Source: Sinorhizobium garamanticum (GTDB lineage: Bacteria > Pseudomonadota > Alphaproteobacteria > Rhizobiales > Rhizobiaceae). Taken from it: a DNA stretch of 64,000 nucleotides. Every line of letters starts with the position of its first letter. Within the stretch, counting starts at the first letter, position 1. A program made the position numbers and the translations under genes. The notes below the pieces were generated by a model. The model worked only from the letters and a program-made list of their open reading frames with translations. It did no database searches and had not been told where the DNA came from. Below are positions 9,086-18,479 of this stretch, in pieces. Location of the stretch: the NCBI RefSeq assembly GCF_029892065.1, contig NZ_CP120373.1, positions 806,001 through 870,000 on the forward strand, in the 5' to 3' direction.

Positions 9086-9745
9086 ATGGGCCTCCGTATC
9101 AACCAAACCGCCCCAGACTTCACCGCCGAAACCACGCAAGGCACGATCAATTTCCATGAATGGATCGGCGACGGCTGGGCCGTTCTCTTCTCCCATCCGA
9201 AGAATTTCACACCCGTGTGCACCACCGAACTTGGCGCCATGGCCGGGATCGAGAATGAATTCCGCAAGCGCGGCGTCAAGATCATCGGCATCTCGGTCGA
9301 TCCGGTCGAAAGCCACAGCAAGTGGAAGAACGACATCAAGGTCGCAACCGGTTTCGACGTCGAATATCCGCTGATCGGCGACAAGGACCTCAAGGTGGCC
9401 AAGCTCTACGACATGTTGCCGGCCGACGCCGGTGATACGGCGGAGGGCCGCACGCCGGCCGACAACGCCACCGTGCGCTCGGTCTACGTCATTGGTCCGG
9501 ACAAGAAGATCAAACTGATCCTCACCTACCCGATGACGACCGGCCGCAATTTCGACGAGATCCTGCGTGCGATCGATTCGATCCAACTGACCGCCAAGCA
9601 CCAGGTCGCGACACCCGCGAACTGGCAGCAGGGCGAGGACGTCATCATCACCGCTGCCGTATCCAACGAGGATGCGATCCAGCGCTTCGGTTCCTTCGAA
9701 ACGGTCCTGCCCTATCTCCGGAAGACGAAGCAGCCGACGGCGTAA
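9086..9745 (+). CDS. 1-Cys (Prx6-type) peroxiredoxin
   Basis: A 219-residue thiol peroxidase that reduces hydrogen and organic peroxides. The peroxidatic Cys45 lies in NFTPVCTTELG, the hallmark of the Prx6/AhpC-TSA 1-Cys group, and the C-terminal domain (Prx C-term, about residues 160-200) is present. No second resolving Cys is seen. I chose the ATG at 9086, which follows AAGGAG by 7 bp, over an upstream start at 9038. It is a single-gene unit closed by a strong terminator. An oxidative-stress regulator site was not identified. Confidence 0.92.
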   Translation: MGLRINQTAPDFTAETTQGTINFHEWIGDGWAVLFSHPKNFTPVCTTELGAMAGIENEFRKRGVKIIGISVDPVESHSKWKNDIKVATGFDVEYPLIGDKDLKVAKLYDMLPADAGDTAEGRTPADNATVRSVYVIGPDKKIKLILTYPMTTGRNFDEILRAIDSIQLTAKHQVATPANWQQGEDVIITAAVSNEDAIQRFGSFETVLPYLRKTKQPTA

Positions 9746-9776
9746 CACCTGCAACTCGCAGCGGCGTTGAACAAGT

Positions 9777-9824
9777 GACCCATGAAGCGTTCACCTGGCG
9801 CTTCATGGGTCGCCGGCTTTTGTT
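9777..9824 (+). terminator. Intrinsic terminator of the peroxiredoxin gene
   Basis: A perfect 13-bp stem (GACCCATGAAGCG with CGCTTCATGGGTC) with a 9-nt loop, followed by GCCGGCTTTTGTT. It lies between the convergent peroxiredoxin and SMR genes and can fold on both strands. Confidence 0.85.
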
Positions 9825-9838
9825 GAAGACGGCCGGGC

Positions 9839-10156
9839 TCAAGCCTCCAGAAACCGCAGCCCTGCCACAGCGACGATGATCATGGCGATGCAGACGAGGC
9901 GAAGCGAGGACACCGGATCGCCGAAAAGAACGATGCCGAGCACGGTGATGCCCACCGACCCGATGCCGGTCCAGGCAGCATAGGCGGTGCCGGCGGGCAG
10001 CTCCCGCATTGCGATCGTCAAAAGATAGACGCTGGCGAGTGCCGCGACCACACCGATGATACTTGGAACAAGCCGCGTCCAGCCCTCGGCATATTTGAGG
10101 GCAAGCCCCATGGCGATTTCGACGGCGCTCGCTGCCAGCAAAGTGATCCATGCCAT
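9839..10156 (-). CDS. SMR-family multidrug/quaternary ammonium efflux protein
   Basis: A 105-residue protein with four membrane helices. The essential acidic residue is in the first helix (AASAVEIAMGLALKYAEG, Glu13), and GTAYAAWTGIGSVG is the family helix-3 signature. It forms a dimeric proton-coupled exporter in the inner membrane, of the EmrE/SugE (Gdx) type; the sequence resembles the guanidinium-exporter side (Gdx) but this needs a tree. I chose the start MAWITLL; an ATG 12 bp upstream (10168) is also possible. It is divergent from a HxlR regulator gene, which probably controls it. Confidence 0.88.
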   Translation of the reverse strand: MAWITLLAASAVEIAMGLALKYAEGWTRLVPSIIGVVAALASVYLLTIAMRELPAGTAYAAWTGIGSVGITVLGIVLFGDPVSSLRLVCIAMIIVAVAGLRFLEA

Positions 10157-10246
10157 TGGCATCTCCATCCAGATTTTTGAACTCTGGATCCAATCTGGTA
10201 GGGTAGGCACCAACGGACAATTACGCACCTTTTGGTAACTATAAAA

Positions 10247-10642
10247 ATGTCTACAGAGTCGGCAAAGAAATCCGCGGATTCGCGCCCGAGCGTCTTCGAC
10301 CCGACATGTTCCTCGCGTCATGCACTGGAGCTTGTCGCCAGCAAATGGGCGATGCTGATCATCTCCGCCCTCGATGAGGGGCCCATGCGCAACGCCGCGC
10401 TGATCCGCAAGCTCGGCGACGTATCGCAGAAGATGCTGACACAGACGCTCAAAGAACTGGAGCGCAACGGACTGGTGATCCGCGACGACAAGCAGACCGT
10501 GCCGCCGCATGTCGAATATCGCCTGAGCGCGGTCGGGCGGTCGCTGAGCGAGACGCTCGTGATTCTCGACCACTGGGCCGAAACCCATTTCGGCGAACTC
10601 GATGCGGCGCGCGAGCGTTACGACGCGGAGCACGGCGGCTGA
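10247..10642 (+). CDS. HxlR-family transcriptional regulator
   Basis: A 131-residue winged-helix regulator. CSSRHALELVASKWAM marks the HxlR start, with a Cys at residue 21 in the position often used for redox or electrophile sensing; LTQTLKELERNGLVIR is the recognition helix and wing region. It is divergent from the SMR efflux gene with 90 bp between the two starts, so it is probably the local repressor or activator. I chose the ATG at 10247; an upstream TTG at 10232 is possible. No clear ribosome-binding site is present. Confidence 0.88.
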   Translation: MSTESAKKSADSRPSVFDPTCSSRHALELVASKWAMLIISALDEGPMRNAALIRKLGDVSQKMLTQTLKELERNGLVIRDDKQTVPPHVEYRLSAVGRSLSETLVILDHWAETHFGELDAARERYDAEHGG

Positions 10643-10674
10643 ACCACGCGGACCAGTTCAGCGCCCCCTGCCGA

Positions 10675-11586
10675 TCAATCTCCGTCCATCTGCGACTGCG
10701 AAACCACTTTCACCGCCCAGTCAGCGAAAACCCGCAGCCGGCTGCTCAGGTGCCGGTTGGGCGGATAGACGAGATAGATCGGCATCGGCTCGATCTGCCA
10801 ATCATTGAGCACCGGCCTCATCGCGCCGGTCCGCAAATCGTCTCGCACCATGAAGCGTGGCGCCTGGATGACCCCGAGCCCGGCCCGCGCGGCGGCAAGA
10901 TAGGTCGTCGCTTCGTTTGCTGCCACAGCGTAGCGGCCTTTGACCTCGATCTCCTCGCTTCCACGCTTGAAATAGAACGGCATCGGTTGTCCGGTCTGCG
11001 GCCGGAAATAGCCGACGACATAGCAATTCCTCTCGAGGTCGGCGGGATGCTGCGGCATCGAGTGGCGCTCGAGATAGGCCGGCGACGCGCAGGCGATGAA
11101 GCTCATCTCCGTGATGCGCCGGGCAATCAGCGACTGATCGGTCAGCGTGCCCCCGCGGATCGCGCAATCGACGTTTTCGGCGACATAGTCGATTGTCCGG
11201 TCCGAAACGCCGAGATCGATCTGGATGTCGGGATATTTCTTGTGGAACTCGGGCAGCGCGGGAATGATGATGAGATTGGCGATCGCACTCGCCATTTCGA
11301 CCCGCAGCCGCCCCTTCGGCAGGCTCTGCGCGCTCGACAGGCTGCCATCCAGTTCGTCGAGATCGGAAACGAGCCGTGCGGCACGCTCGTAATAGAGTGC
11401 GCCGTCTGGCGTCACCAGGACTCGCCGCGTCGTGCGATTGAGCAATTTGGTACTCAGGTGCGCCTCCAACCCCTGGATAAGGTTGGTCACCGTTGCTTTC
11501 GGCATGTTGAGCGATGCGGATGCCCGGGTGAAATTGCCGGTCTCCACAACACGAAGAAAGGCGCGCATGGCCGTGAGCTGGTCCAT
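10675..11586 (-). CDS. LysR-family transcriptional regulator
   Basis: A 303-residue LysR regulator. The N-terminal helix-turn-helix ([23 protein letters not shown]) is followed by a substrate-binding domain (about residues 90-295). I chose the ATG at 11586 because the 24 upstream residues are not LysR-like. The gene is divergent from the hydrolase-like/RND efflux operon across a 120-bp region containing two inverted repeats, so it is likely the operon's regulator. The inducer is unknown. Confidence 0.9.
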   Translation of the reverse strand: MDQLTAMRAFLRVVETGNFTRASASLNMPKATVTNLIQGLEAHLSTKLLNRTTRRVLVTPDGALYYERAARLVSDLDELDGSLSSAQSLPKGRLRVEMASAIANLIIIPALPEFHKKYPDIQIDLGVSDRTIDYVAENVDCAIRGGTLTDQSLIARRITEMSFIACASPAYLERHSMPQHPADLERNCYVVGYFRPQTGQPMPFYFKRGSEEIEVKGRYAVAANEATTYLAAARAGLGVIQAPRFMVRDDLRTGAMRPVLNDWQIEPMPIYLVYPPNRHLSSRLRVFADWAVKVVSQSQMDGD

Positions 11587-11602
11587 TTTCAATACCGGAT
11601 TG

Positions 11603-11675
11603 TTCGAAATGTCGAATAGTGTAATCAGATCCCGCCGACTATTCCAGACGAAAGACAATGTTATGCTGCAAACAT
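11603..11675. promoter_or_regulatory. Candidate LysR operators between the regulator and the efflux operon
   Basis: Two inverted repeats lie in the divergent promoter region: TTCGA-AATG-TCGAA at 11603-11616, and ATGTT-N8-AACAT at 11658-11675. LysR proteins usually bind one strong dyad near the middle of such a region and a weaker one near the target promoter, which fits this arrangement. This is inferred from sequence only. Confidence 0.45.
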
Positions 11676-11706
11676 CGCGGGCTGTCCCTCATCTAGGGAT
11701 TGCCCT

Positions 11707-12552
11707 ATGGCTGAGACAAGAGAGATGAACGCGCATTTTACCGAAGAGACGATGCAGACGGCCCACGGGGCGTGCCGCGCGCGCGTCTACCGCGGCGCGT
11801 CGTTGCTCGTTCCGCCTCCGGTCGTGCTTCATTTTCACGGCGGTTCTTTCGTCGGGGAATCGGTCGCGGCCGGCGAGAAAGTTGCGAGCGCGCTTGCGGC
11901 CGCTGGGGCCGTGGTCATTTCGCCGGAATACCCTTCGGCATGCCTCAGCCCGTTTCCGGCGGCGCTTGAGGCGTCATACGCCATGCTGTCGTCGATGCGC
12001 AGCCGCTGTCCGCAGTTCGCGCACAAGAAGTCCATGCTGTTCGTTGCCGGCGAGGAAGCGGGCGGGAACCTCGCAGCCGGCCTCGCGCTGATGGCGCGCG
12101 ACCAGTTCCTCCCGGATCTCAAAGGGCAGATCCTGCTGTCGCCTTTGCTCGATCCCTGCATGGCGACCGCATCGTTCCGGAAGTACTGCCCGCAGACTTC
12201 GGTGGAGTCGATCGCCGACGGCTGGCAACGCTACCTCGGCGAACGGAGCGGACTGACCCATCCCTACGCGGCGCCCGGCCATTGTACGCGACTGGGCGGG
12301 CTCGTTCCCGCCCTCGTTATCACTAGCGAGCAATGTCCGATGCGCGACGAAACCGAGGCCTATGCAGAGCGGCTTCGCAAGGCCGGCGTCCCGGTAAAAA
12401 TGCACGTGCTGCCGGGGGGCGCCGCCTGGCTACCTGCCAACACCTCGTGGCAGGAAAACTGGCCCGCGCAGGAACAGACCATTTCCGGCATTTTCTCCCG
12501 CTTCTTCCAGGAAGCGGGGGCGAAGCCAAAATCGCAGATGAAAACGAACTAG
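11707..12552 (+). CDS. HSL-family alpha/beta-hydrolase homologue lacking the catalytic triad
   Basis: A 281-residue protein that aligns along its length with hormone-sensitive-lipase-type esterases. The oxyanion motif HFHGGSF is kept, but the nucleophile elbow reads AGEEAGGN where GDSAGGN is expected (Ser to Glu), the acid segment reads SEQCPMRDE where AEFDPLRDE is usual (Asp to Cys), and the His segment reads LPGGAAW where PGxxHGF is usual (His to Ala). The frame is intact with no frameshift. It is the first gene of an operon, 28 bp before the RND adaptor gene, so it may have a binding or regulatory role in efflux. An AGGGA site precedes the chosen ATG; a start at 11725 is possible. Confidence 0.82.
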   Translation: MAETREMNAHFTEETMQTAHGACRARVYRGASLLVPPPVVLHFHGGSFVGESVAAGEKVASALAAAGAVVISPEYPSACLSPFPAALEASYAMLSSMRSRCPQFAHKKSMLFVAGEEAGGNLAAGLALMARDQFLPDLKGQILLSPLLDPCMATASFRKYCPQTSVESIADGWQRYLGERSGLTHPYAAPGHCTRLGGLVPALVITSEQCPMRDETEAYAERLRKAGVPVKMHVLPGGAAWLPANTSWQENWPAQEQTISGIFSRFFQEAGAKPKSQMKTN

Positions 12553-12580
12553 GCCGGCTCCCAACCGGCAAGGAGAAAAT

Positions 12581-13783
12581 ATGACATCGACCGTTACCCG
12601 CCGGGTCCTTTGGGGCGCCGGCCTGAGTATCTTATTGTCCATTGCCGGCGGAACCGCTGTTTTCCTCGGCGTGCCCTATCGGTTCACGGCTGATGCCGCG
12701 ACCGACGCGGCCGCGCCGCCGCCCGCCGTCCCTGTTTCCGTTGCGAAGGCTGAATCGCGCCGGATCACGACCTGGGAGAACTTCTCCGGACGTCTCGAAG
12801 CGATCGAGCGCGTCGAGGTGCGTCCCCGTGTCGGCGGCGCCATTCTCCAAGCGCATTTCCGCGAAGGCGCGCTGGTGGAGAAGGGTGACCTCCTTGTCAC
12901 CATCGATCCCGAACCCTATGCCGCTGCCGTCGATCGCGCAGAGGCGCAGGTTACGGCGGCCGAAGCGCGCGTCGCGCTGGCGAAAACCGAGCTCGAACGG
13001 GGCCGCAAGCTGGTCACCACCAGCGCGATCCCGCAAAGCGGAGTCGATCAGCGCCTGAGCGTCTACGACGAAGCGCAGGCGAACGTCCGCTCCGCGAAGG
13101 CGGCGCTGCGTTCGGCCCGACTGGACCTTCAATATACCGAGGTCCGTGCGCCGATCTCGGGGCGTGTCGGCAGGCTCGAGGTGACGGCCGGCAACCTGGT
13201 GGCTGCCGGCTCCGCCTCGCCAGTCCTGACGACGCTCGTCTCGATCGATCCGATCTATGCGAGTTTCAACGTCAATGAGGAGGTGGTCGCCGCGGCTTTG
13301 GCGAAGCTTTCCGCCTCCGCCGGCAGCAACGCAATCGAGCGCATTCCCGTCGAGATCGGCACCGCCGCCGACGCGGGCACGCCGATCACCGGACATATCC
13401 AGCTCATCAACAACGAGGTCGACGCCACGACCGGCACGATCCGCGTACGGGCGGCGCTCAACAACGCCGACGGCCGGCTGATCCCCGGTCAGTTCGTCCG
13501 TATCCGCATCGGCGATCCGGCTCCGACCGAGAAGCTTGTAATCAGCGATCGCGCGATCGGCTCGGACCAGGACAAGAAATTCGTGCTGGTCGTCGGCGCC
13601 GATAACAAGGTCGAGTACCGCCAGGTGACTCTCGGACCGACTGCCGATGGCCTGCGGATCGTTGACGCCGGGCTGAAGCCGGGCGAGAGCATCGTCGTCA
13701 ACGGGCTGCAGCGCGTCCGGCCCGGCGTCCTCGTTGCTCCGCAGCCGGCCGAAGAGGCCACCGCCTCGATCGCCAAGCGATAG
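12581..13783 (+). CDS. RND efflux periplasmic adaptor (membrane fusion protein)
   Basis: A 400-residue AcrA/MexA-type adaptor. An N-terminal signal anchor (about residues 10-30) is followed by a Pro/Ala-rich linker, the lipoyl/barrel-sandwich halves (VRPRVGGAI and YTEVRAPISGRVGR), a coiled-coil hairpin (about residues 100-165) and the beta-barrel with IPGQFVRIRIG. There is no lipobox Cys, so it is likely anchored by the N-terminal helix. It bridges the RND pump of the next gene to an outer-membrane channel; no TolC-type gene lies beside it, so a remote channel is presumably used. Confidence 0.93.
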   Translation: MTSTVTRRVLWGAGLSILLSIAGGTAVFLGVPYRFTADAATDAAAPPPAVPVSVAKAESRRITTWENFSGRLEAIERVEVRPRVGGAILQAHFREGALVEKGDLLVTIDPEPYAAAVDRAEAQVTAAEARVALAKTELERGRKLVTTSAIPQSGVDQRLSVYDEAQANVRSAKAALRSARLDLQYTEVRAPISGRVGRLEVTAGNLVAAGSASPVLTTLVSIDPIYASFNVNEEVVAAALAKLSASAGSNAIERIPVEIGTAADAGTPITGHIQLINNEVDATTGTIRVRAALNNADGRLIPGQFVRIRIGDPAPTEKLVISDRAIGSDQDKKFVLVVGADNKVEYRQVTLGPTADGLRIVDAGLKPGESIVVNGLQRVRPGVLVAPQPAEEATASIAKR

Positions 13784-13913
13784 TCGAACGCGCCGCCTCG
13801 CCTTCCTTGAGGGGACCCGTGGCGGCGCCGACCGAACACCTAAGCATGCTTCCACGCTCGCCGCGAACATCCTCGCCGCGGATGCCTGACTTTTTGTCCC
13901 AAGGGGGATCGTT

Positions 13914-16900
13914 ATGAATTTCTCTCGCTTTTTTGTCGACCGCCCGGTCTTTGCGGGCGTTCTTTCAGTATTCATATTCGTCGCGGGCCTGATCGGCATG
14001 ACCGGTCTGCCGATCTCCGAATATCCGGAAGTCGTGCCGCCGCAGATCGTCGTGCGCGCCCAGTACCCCGGCGCCAACCCGTCGGTGATCGCCGAGACTG
14101 TTGCGACCCCGCTTGAAGAACAGATCAACGGCGTCGAAGGCATGCTCTACATGCAGAGCCAGGCGACCGCCGACGGCCTGATGACGCTGACCGTCACCTT
14201 CGAACTCGGGACCGATCCGGACCAGGCCCAGCAGCTCGTGCAGAACCGCGTCTCGCAGGCAGAACCCCGCTTGCCGGAAGAGGTGCGACGTCTCGGCGTC
14301 ACGACGGTCAAGAGCTCGCCCGATCTTACGCTCGTCGTGCATTTGATTTCGCCGAACGGCCAATATGACATCAATTATCTGCGCAACTACGGCGTCTTGA
14401 ACGTCAAAGACCGGCTAGCGCGCGTCGACGGCGTCGGCCAGGTGCAGATCTTCGGCGGCGGCGACTATTCGATGCGTGTCTGGATCGACCCTGAAAAGGC
14501 TGCCGAGCGCGGGCTTGCGGCAAGCGACATCGCCAATGCCATTCGCGGACAAAACGTCCAGGCTGCCGCCGGCGTCATCGGCGCATCGCCCTCAGTGGCG
14601 GGGCTCGACCTGCAACTCTCTGTCAATGCCCAAGGCCGGTTGAGGACACCCGAAGATTTTGCCGACATCGTCGTCAAATCGGGGACCGACGGCGAGATCA
14701 CGCGCCTTGGCGACGTCGCGCGCGTCGAAATGGGAGCGGCGGACTACTCGCTGCGCTCGCTCCTCGACAACAAGGCAGCCGTCGGCATGGGCGTCTTCCA
14801 GGCACCCGGCTCCAACGCCATTGAGATTTCCGAGAACGTACACAAGGCCATGGCCGAGCTGAAGCAGACCATGCCGGAGGGCGTCGATTACGAGATCGTC
14901 TACGACACGACGCAGTTCGTCAGAGCCTCGATCGAGTCGGTCGTTCATACGCTGCTCGAGGCGATCGCGCTGGTGGTGCTCGTCGTCATCGTCTTCCTGC
15001 AGACCTGGCGCGCCTCGATCATCCCGCTCGTCGCCGTGCCCGTCTCGATCGTCGGCACGTTCGCGGTGATGTATGTCTTCGGCTTCTCGATCAATGCGCT
15101 CAGCCTCTTCGGCCTCGTGCTGGCGATCGGCATCGTCGTCGACGACGCCATCGTCGTCGTCGAGAACGTCGAGCGCAACATCGCGCAGGGTCTCTCGCCC
15201 GTGCAGGCGACCTATCGCGCCATGTCGGAAGTTTCCGGCCCGATCATCGCGATCGCGCTGGTGCTGGTCGCGGTCTTCGTGCCGCTCGCCTTCATCACCG
15301 GCCTCACCGGTCAGTTCTACCGCCAGTTCGCTCTGACGATTGCGATCTCGACGGTGATCTCAGCCATAAACTCGCTGACGCTGTCGCCGGCGCTGGCCGC
15401 GCTTCTTCTCAAGGATCACCACGCGCCGAAGGATTTATTGACGCGCGTGATGGACAAGCTCTTTGGCTGGTTCTTCCGCGGCTTCAACCGCTTCTTCGGA
15501 AAAAGCTCGGAAGCCTACGGCCGGAGCGTCGGCGGCATCCTGTCGCGCAAGTCGCTGGTCATGGGCGTCTACGTCGTCCTGCTGGGTGTCACCTTCGTCC
15601 TGTTTCGTGCCGTCCCCGGCGGCTTCGTGCCGGCCCAGGACAAGCAATACCTGATCGGCTTTGCGCAATTGCCGGACGCGGCGACGCTCGACCGCTCGGA
15701 AGACGTCATCCGGCGCATGAGCGAGATCGCGCTCAAGCATCCGGGCGTCGAACATGCCATCGCCTTCCCGGGCCTGTCGATCAACGGCTTCACCAACTCA
15801 TCGAACTCCGGCATCGTCTTCGTGTCGCTGAAGCCGTTCGAGGAGCGCACGACGCCGGAACTCTCCGGCGGGGCGATCGCCATGCAACTGAACCAGGAGT
15901 TCGGCGCGATCCAGGACGCGTTCATCGCCATGTTCCCGCCGCCGCCTGTTCAGGGCCTCGGTACGACCGGCGGCTTCAAGCTGCAGATCGAAGATCGGAA
16001 CGGGCTTGGCTACCGGACACTCGACGATGCGGCCAAGGCATTCCTCGCGAAAGCGATGGCAACACCGGAACTCGCGGGGCTCTATTCGAGCTTTCAGATC
16101 AATGTGCCGCAGCTTTATGCCGACCTCGACCGCGTCAAGGCGCGCCAGCTCGGCGTGGCGGTGACCGACGTGTTCGAAACGCTGCAGATCTATCTGGGCT
16201 CGCTCTATGTCAACGACTTCAACGCCTTCGGCCGAACCTACAGCGTGCGCGTACAGGCCGATGCGAGCTACCGCAGCCATGCCGACGACATTGGCCGGCT
16301 GAAGGTCCGCTCGCAGTCGGGCGAAATGATTCCGCTTTCGGCGCTATTGAAGGTCGATCAGACCGTCGGCGCGGAGCGGGCGATCCGGTACAACGGCTTC
16401 CTGTCCGCCGATATCAATGGCGGTCCGGCACCGGGTTATTCGTCCGGCCAGGCGCAGGCCGCGATCGAAAAGATCGCCGCCGAGACGCTGCCGCCCGGCA
16501 TCGGCTTCGAGTGGACGGACCTGACCTATCAGCAGATCCTCGCCGGCAACTCGGGCATCCTGGTCTTCCCGTTGGCGCTGCTGCTGGTCTATCTCGTGTT
16601 GGCAGCCCAGTATGAAAGCCTGCTGCTGCCGATCGCGATCGTCCTCATCGTGCCGATGGGCCTCATGGCCGCGCTCACGGGCGTCTGGCTGACCGGCGGG
16701 GACAACAACGTCTTCACCCAGATTGGCCTGATCGTGCTCGTCGGCCTGTCCGCCAAGAACGCGATCCTGATCGTCGAGTTCGCCCGCGAGCTCGAACTTT
16801 CCGGCAGCAGTCCGGTCGCTGCCGCGATCGAGGCGAGCCGGCTGCGTCTGAGGCCGATCCTGATGACCTCGATGGCCTTCATCATGGGTGTCGTGCCGCT

Positions 16901-17099
16901 TGTGACCTCCACCGGTGCCGGTGCGGAAATGCGCTCGGCCATGGGTGTGGCGGTGTTTGCCGGCATGATCGGCGTCACCGCCTTCGGCATCTTCATGACG
17001 CCGGTGTTCTACGTGCTGATCCGCAAGCTCGCCGGCGAGCGGCCGCTGAAGCACGCCGGAGCGCACATCGAAGCGCCTCACCTCGCCCCCGGCGAGTGA
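13914..17099 (+). CDS. RND (HAE1) multidrug efflux pump
   Basis: A 1061-residue inner-membrane proton antiporter of the AcrB/MexB family. It starts NFSRFFVDRPVFAGVLSVF, has twelve membrane segments in two halves, large periplasmic loops, and the proton-relay pair of Asp residues in GIVVDDAIVVVENVER on helix 4 with a matching Lys on helix 10 (GLSAKNAILIVEFA). Length is typical. It is separated by 130 bp from the adaptor gene and ends in a strong terminator, so the operon is hydrolase-like protein, adaptor, pump. Substrates cannot be deduced; drugs or plant phenolics are plausible in a rhizobium. Confidence 0.95.
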   Translation: MNFSRFFVDRPVFAGVLSVFIFVAGLIGMTGLPISEYPEVVPPQIVVRAQYPGANPSVIAETVATPLEEQINGVEGMLYMQSQATADGLMTLTVTFELGTDPDQAQQLVQNRVSQAEPRLPEEVRRLGVTTVKSSPDLTLVVHLISPNGQYDINYLRNYGVLNVKDRLARVDGVGQVQIFGGGDYSMRVWIDPEKAAERGLAASDIANAIRGQNVQAAAGVIGASPSVAGLDLQLSVNAQGRLRTPEDFADIVVKSGTDGEITRLGDVARVEMGAADYSLRSLLDNKAAVGMGVFQAPGSNAIEISENVHKAMAELKQTMPEGVDYEIVYDTTQFVRASIESVVHTLLEAIALVVLVVIVFLQTWRASIIPLVAVPVSIVGTFAVMYVFGFSINALSLFGLVLAIGIVVDDAIVVVENVERNIAQGLSPVQATYRAMSEVSGPIIAIALVLVAVFVPLAFITGLTGQFYRQFALTIAISTVISAINSLTLSPALAALLLKDHHAPKDLLTRVMDKLFGWFFRGFNRFFGKSSEAYGRSVGGILSRKSLVMGVYVVLLGVTFVLFRAVPGGFVPAQDKQYLIGFAQLPDAATLDRSEDVIRRMSEIALKHPGVEHAIAFPGLSINGFTNSSNSGIVFVSLKPFEERTTPELSGGAIAMQLNQEFGAIQDAFIAMFPPPPVQGLGTTGGFKLQIEDRNGLGYRTLDDAAKAFLAKAMATPELAGLYSSFQINVPQLYADLDRVKARQLGVAVTDVFETLQIYLGSLYVNDFNAFGRTYSVRVQADASYRSHADDIGRLKVRSQSGEMIPLSALLKVDQTVGAERAIRYNGFLSADINGGPAPGYSSGQAQAAIEKIAAETLPPGIGFEWTDLTYQQILAGNSGILVFPLALLLVYLVLAAQYESLLLPIAIVLIVPMGLMAALTGVWLTGGDNNVFTQIGLIVLVGLSAKNAILIVEFARELELSGSSPVAAAIEASRLRLRPILMTSMAFIMGVVPLVTSTGAGAEMRSAMGVAVFAGMIGVTAFGIFMTPVFYVLIRKLAGERPLKHAGAHIEAPHLAPGE

Positions 17100-17128
17100 A
17101 CGGGATTCCCCTGCCCGACGGCGCCTCA

Positions 17129-17168
17129 AGCGGGCCGGACGAGAAATCGTCCGGCCCGCTCACGTTTT
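17129..17168 (+). terminator. Intrinsic terminator of the RND operon
   Basis: A perfect 14-bp stem (AGCGGGCCGGACGA with TCGTCCGGCCCGCT) closed by a GAAA tetraloop, followed by CACGTTTT, 30 bp after the pump stop codon. Confidence 0.9.
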
Positions 17169-17285
17169 GGGCCGTAGCGCGGGGCTGTAGCGCCGCCATC
17201 ACGCGTGACAGCCGGCACTCGATCGGATAAACCAGCAACCTCCGACCTCACAGGCCTGCGTGCCCCGCAGATGGCATTCCGATAG

Positions 17286-18479
17286 ATGACGTCCACCGAT
17301 CCGATTACCAATCTTGCCACCCTTATTCGCTGCCCCTCCGTCACCCCCGCCGAAGGCGGCGCGCTTGCCGCTCTCGAAGCGATGCTGAAGCCGCTCGGCT
17401 TCATCGTGGACCGCGTGGTGGCGAAGGACACCGGGACCCCGGACATCGAAAACCTCTACGCGCGCCTTGGAAGCGATGGCCCGCACTTGATGTTCGCCGG
17501 GCATACCGACGTTGTGCCGGTCGGCGACGAAGCCGCCTGGACCCACCCGCCCTTCTCCGCAACGATCGCAGGTGGCGAAATGTATGGCCGCGGCGCCGTC
17601 GACATGAAGGGCGGCATCGCCTGCTTCGTGGCTGCGGTCGCGCGCCACATCGAAAAGCACGGAGCGCCGAAAGGTTCGATCTCGTTTCTGATCACCGGCG
17701 ACGAGGAAGGCCCGGCGATCAACGGTACGGTGAAGCTTCTTCAGTGGGAGGCGGCGAAAGGCGAACGCTGGGATGCCTGCCTCGTCGGCGAGCCTACCAA
17801 TCCCGATACGCTCGGCGACATGATCAAGATCGGCCGGCGCGGCTCGCTCTCCGGCCGGATCACCGTTCACGGCGTCCAGGGACATGCGGCCTATCCGCAT
17901 CTCGCCGACAATCCGGTGCGCGGCATCCTGCAGCTCACCGAGGCGCTGATGGACCCGCCCTTCGATAGCGGCACCGAGAGCTTCCAGCCATCGAACCTCG
18001 AGGTCACGACCATCGATGTCGGCAACCCGGCCGTCAACGTCATTGCGGCGAAGGCGAGCGCCAGCTTCAACATCCGCTTCAACGACAATTGGACCGCCGA
18101 AAGCCTCATGGCGGAGATTGTCGCGCGGCTTGATGGCGCCGCCGCGAGCGACAAGCTCAGGCCCAACCGCGCGCCGGTCCGCTACGACATCGTCTGGAAC
18201 GAGCGTCCGAGCCACGTGTTCCTCACGCGCAACAACGCCCTCATCGATTCGCTTTCCGGCGCGGTGGAGGCTGTCGTCGGACGCCAGCCGAAGCTCTCGA
18301 CCACCGGCGGCACCTCGGATGCGCGCTTCATCAAGGACTATTGCCCCGTCGTCGAATTCGGCCTGGTCGGGCAGACGATGCACATGGTCGACGAGCGCGT
18401 TGCCGTTGCCGATCTCGAAACCTTGACCGGGATCTACGAGACCTTCATAGCCCGCTGGTTCGGTCATGCCGCTGCTTGA
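17286..18479 (+). CDS. dapE: DapE: succinyl-diaminopimelate desuccinylase
   Basis: A 397-residue M20 metallopeptidase that hydrolyses N-succinyl-L,L-diaminopimelate to L,L-diaminopimelate in lysine and peptidoglycan synthesis. Metal and catalytic residues are visible: His73 and Asp75 in FAGHTDVVP, Asp106 in [10 protein letters not shown], the ITGDEEGPA glutamates, and the C-terminal His in GQTMHMVDE. The dimerisation domain (about residues 185-300) is complete. Its 3' end overlaps the next gene by 14 bp, indicating co-transcription and coupled translation. Confidence 0.95.
   Translation: MTSTDPITNLATLIRCPSVTPAEGGALAALEAMLKPLGFIVDRVVAKDTGTPDIENLYARLGSDGPHLMFAGHTDVVPVGDEAAWTHPPFSATIAGGEMYGRGAVDMKGGIACFVAAVARHIEKHGAPKGSISFLITGDEEGPAINGTVKLLQWEAAKGERWDACLVGEPTNPDTLGDMIKIGRRGSLSGRITVHGVQGHAAYPHLADNPVRGILQLTEALMDPPFDSGTESFQPSNLEVTTIDVGNPAVNVIAAKASASFNIRFNDNWTAESLMAEIVARLDGAAASDKLRPNRAPVRYDIVWNERPSHVFLTRNNALIDSLSGAVEAVVGRQPKLSTTGGTSDARFIKDYCPVVEFGLVGQTMHMVDERVAVADLETLTGIYETFIARWFGHAAA

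Noticed and set aside
10157..10246. HxlR operator in the SMR/HxlR divergent region
   Set aside because: GTTACCAAAAGGTGC-like sequence hints at a dyad, but I could not find a convincing symmetric or repeated site.
15109..15170. Short GTCGTC tandem-like stretch
   Set aside because: It encodes the conserved Asp-containing helix of the RND pump and reflects codon use, not a repeat.
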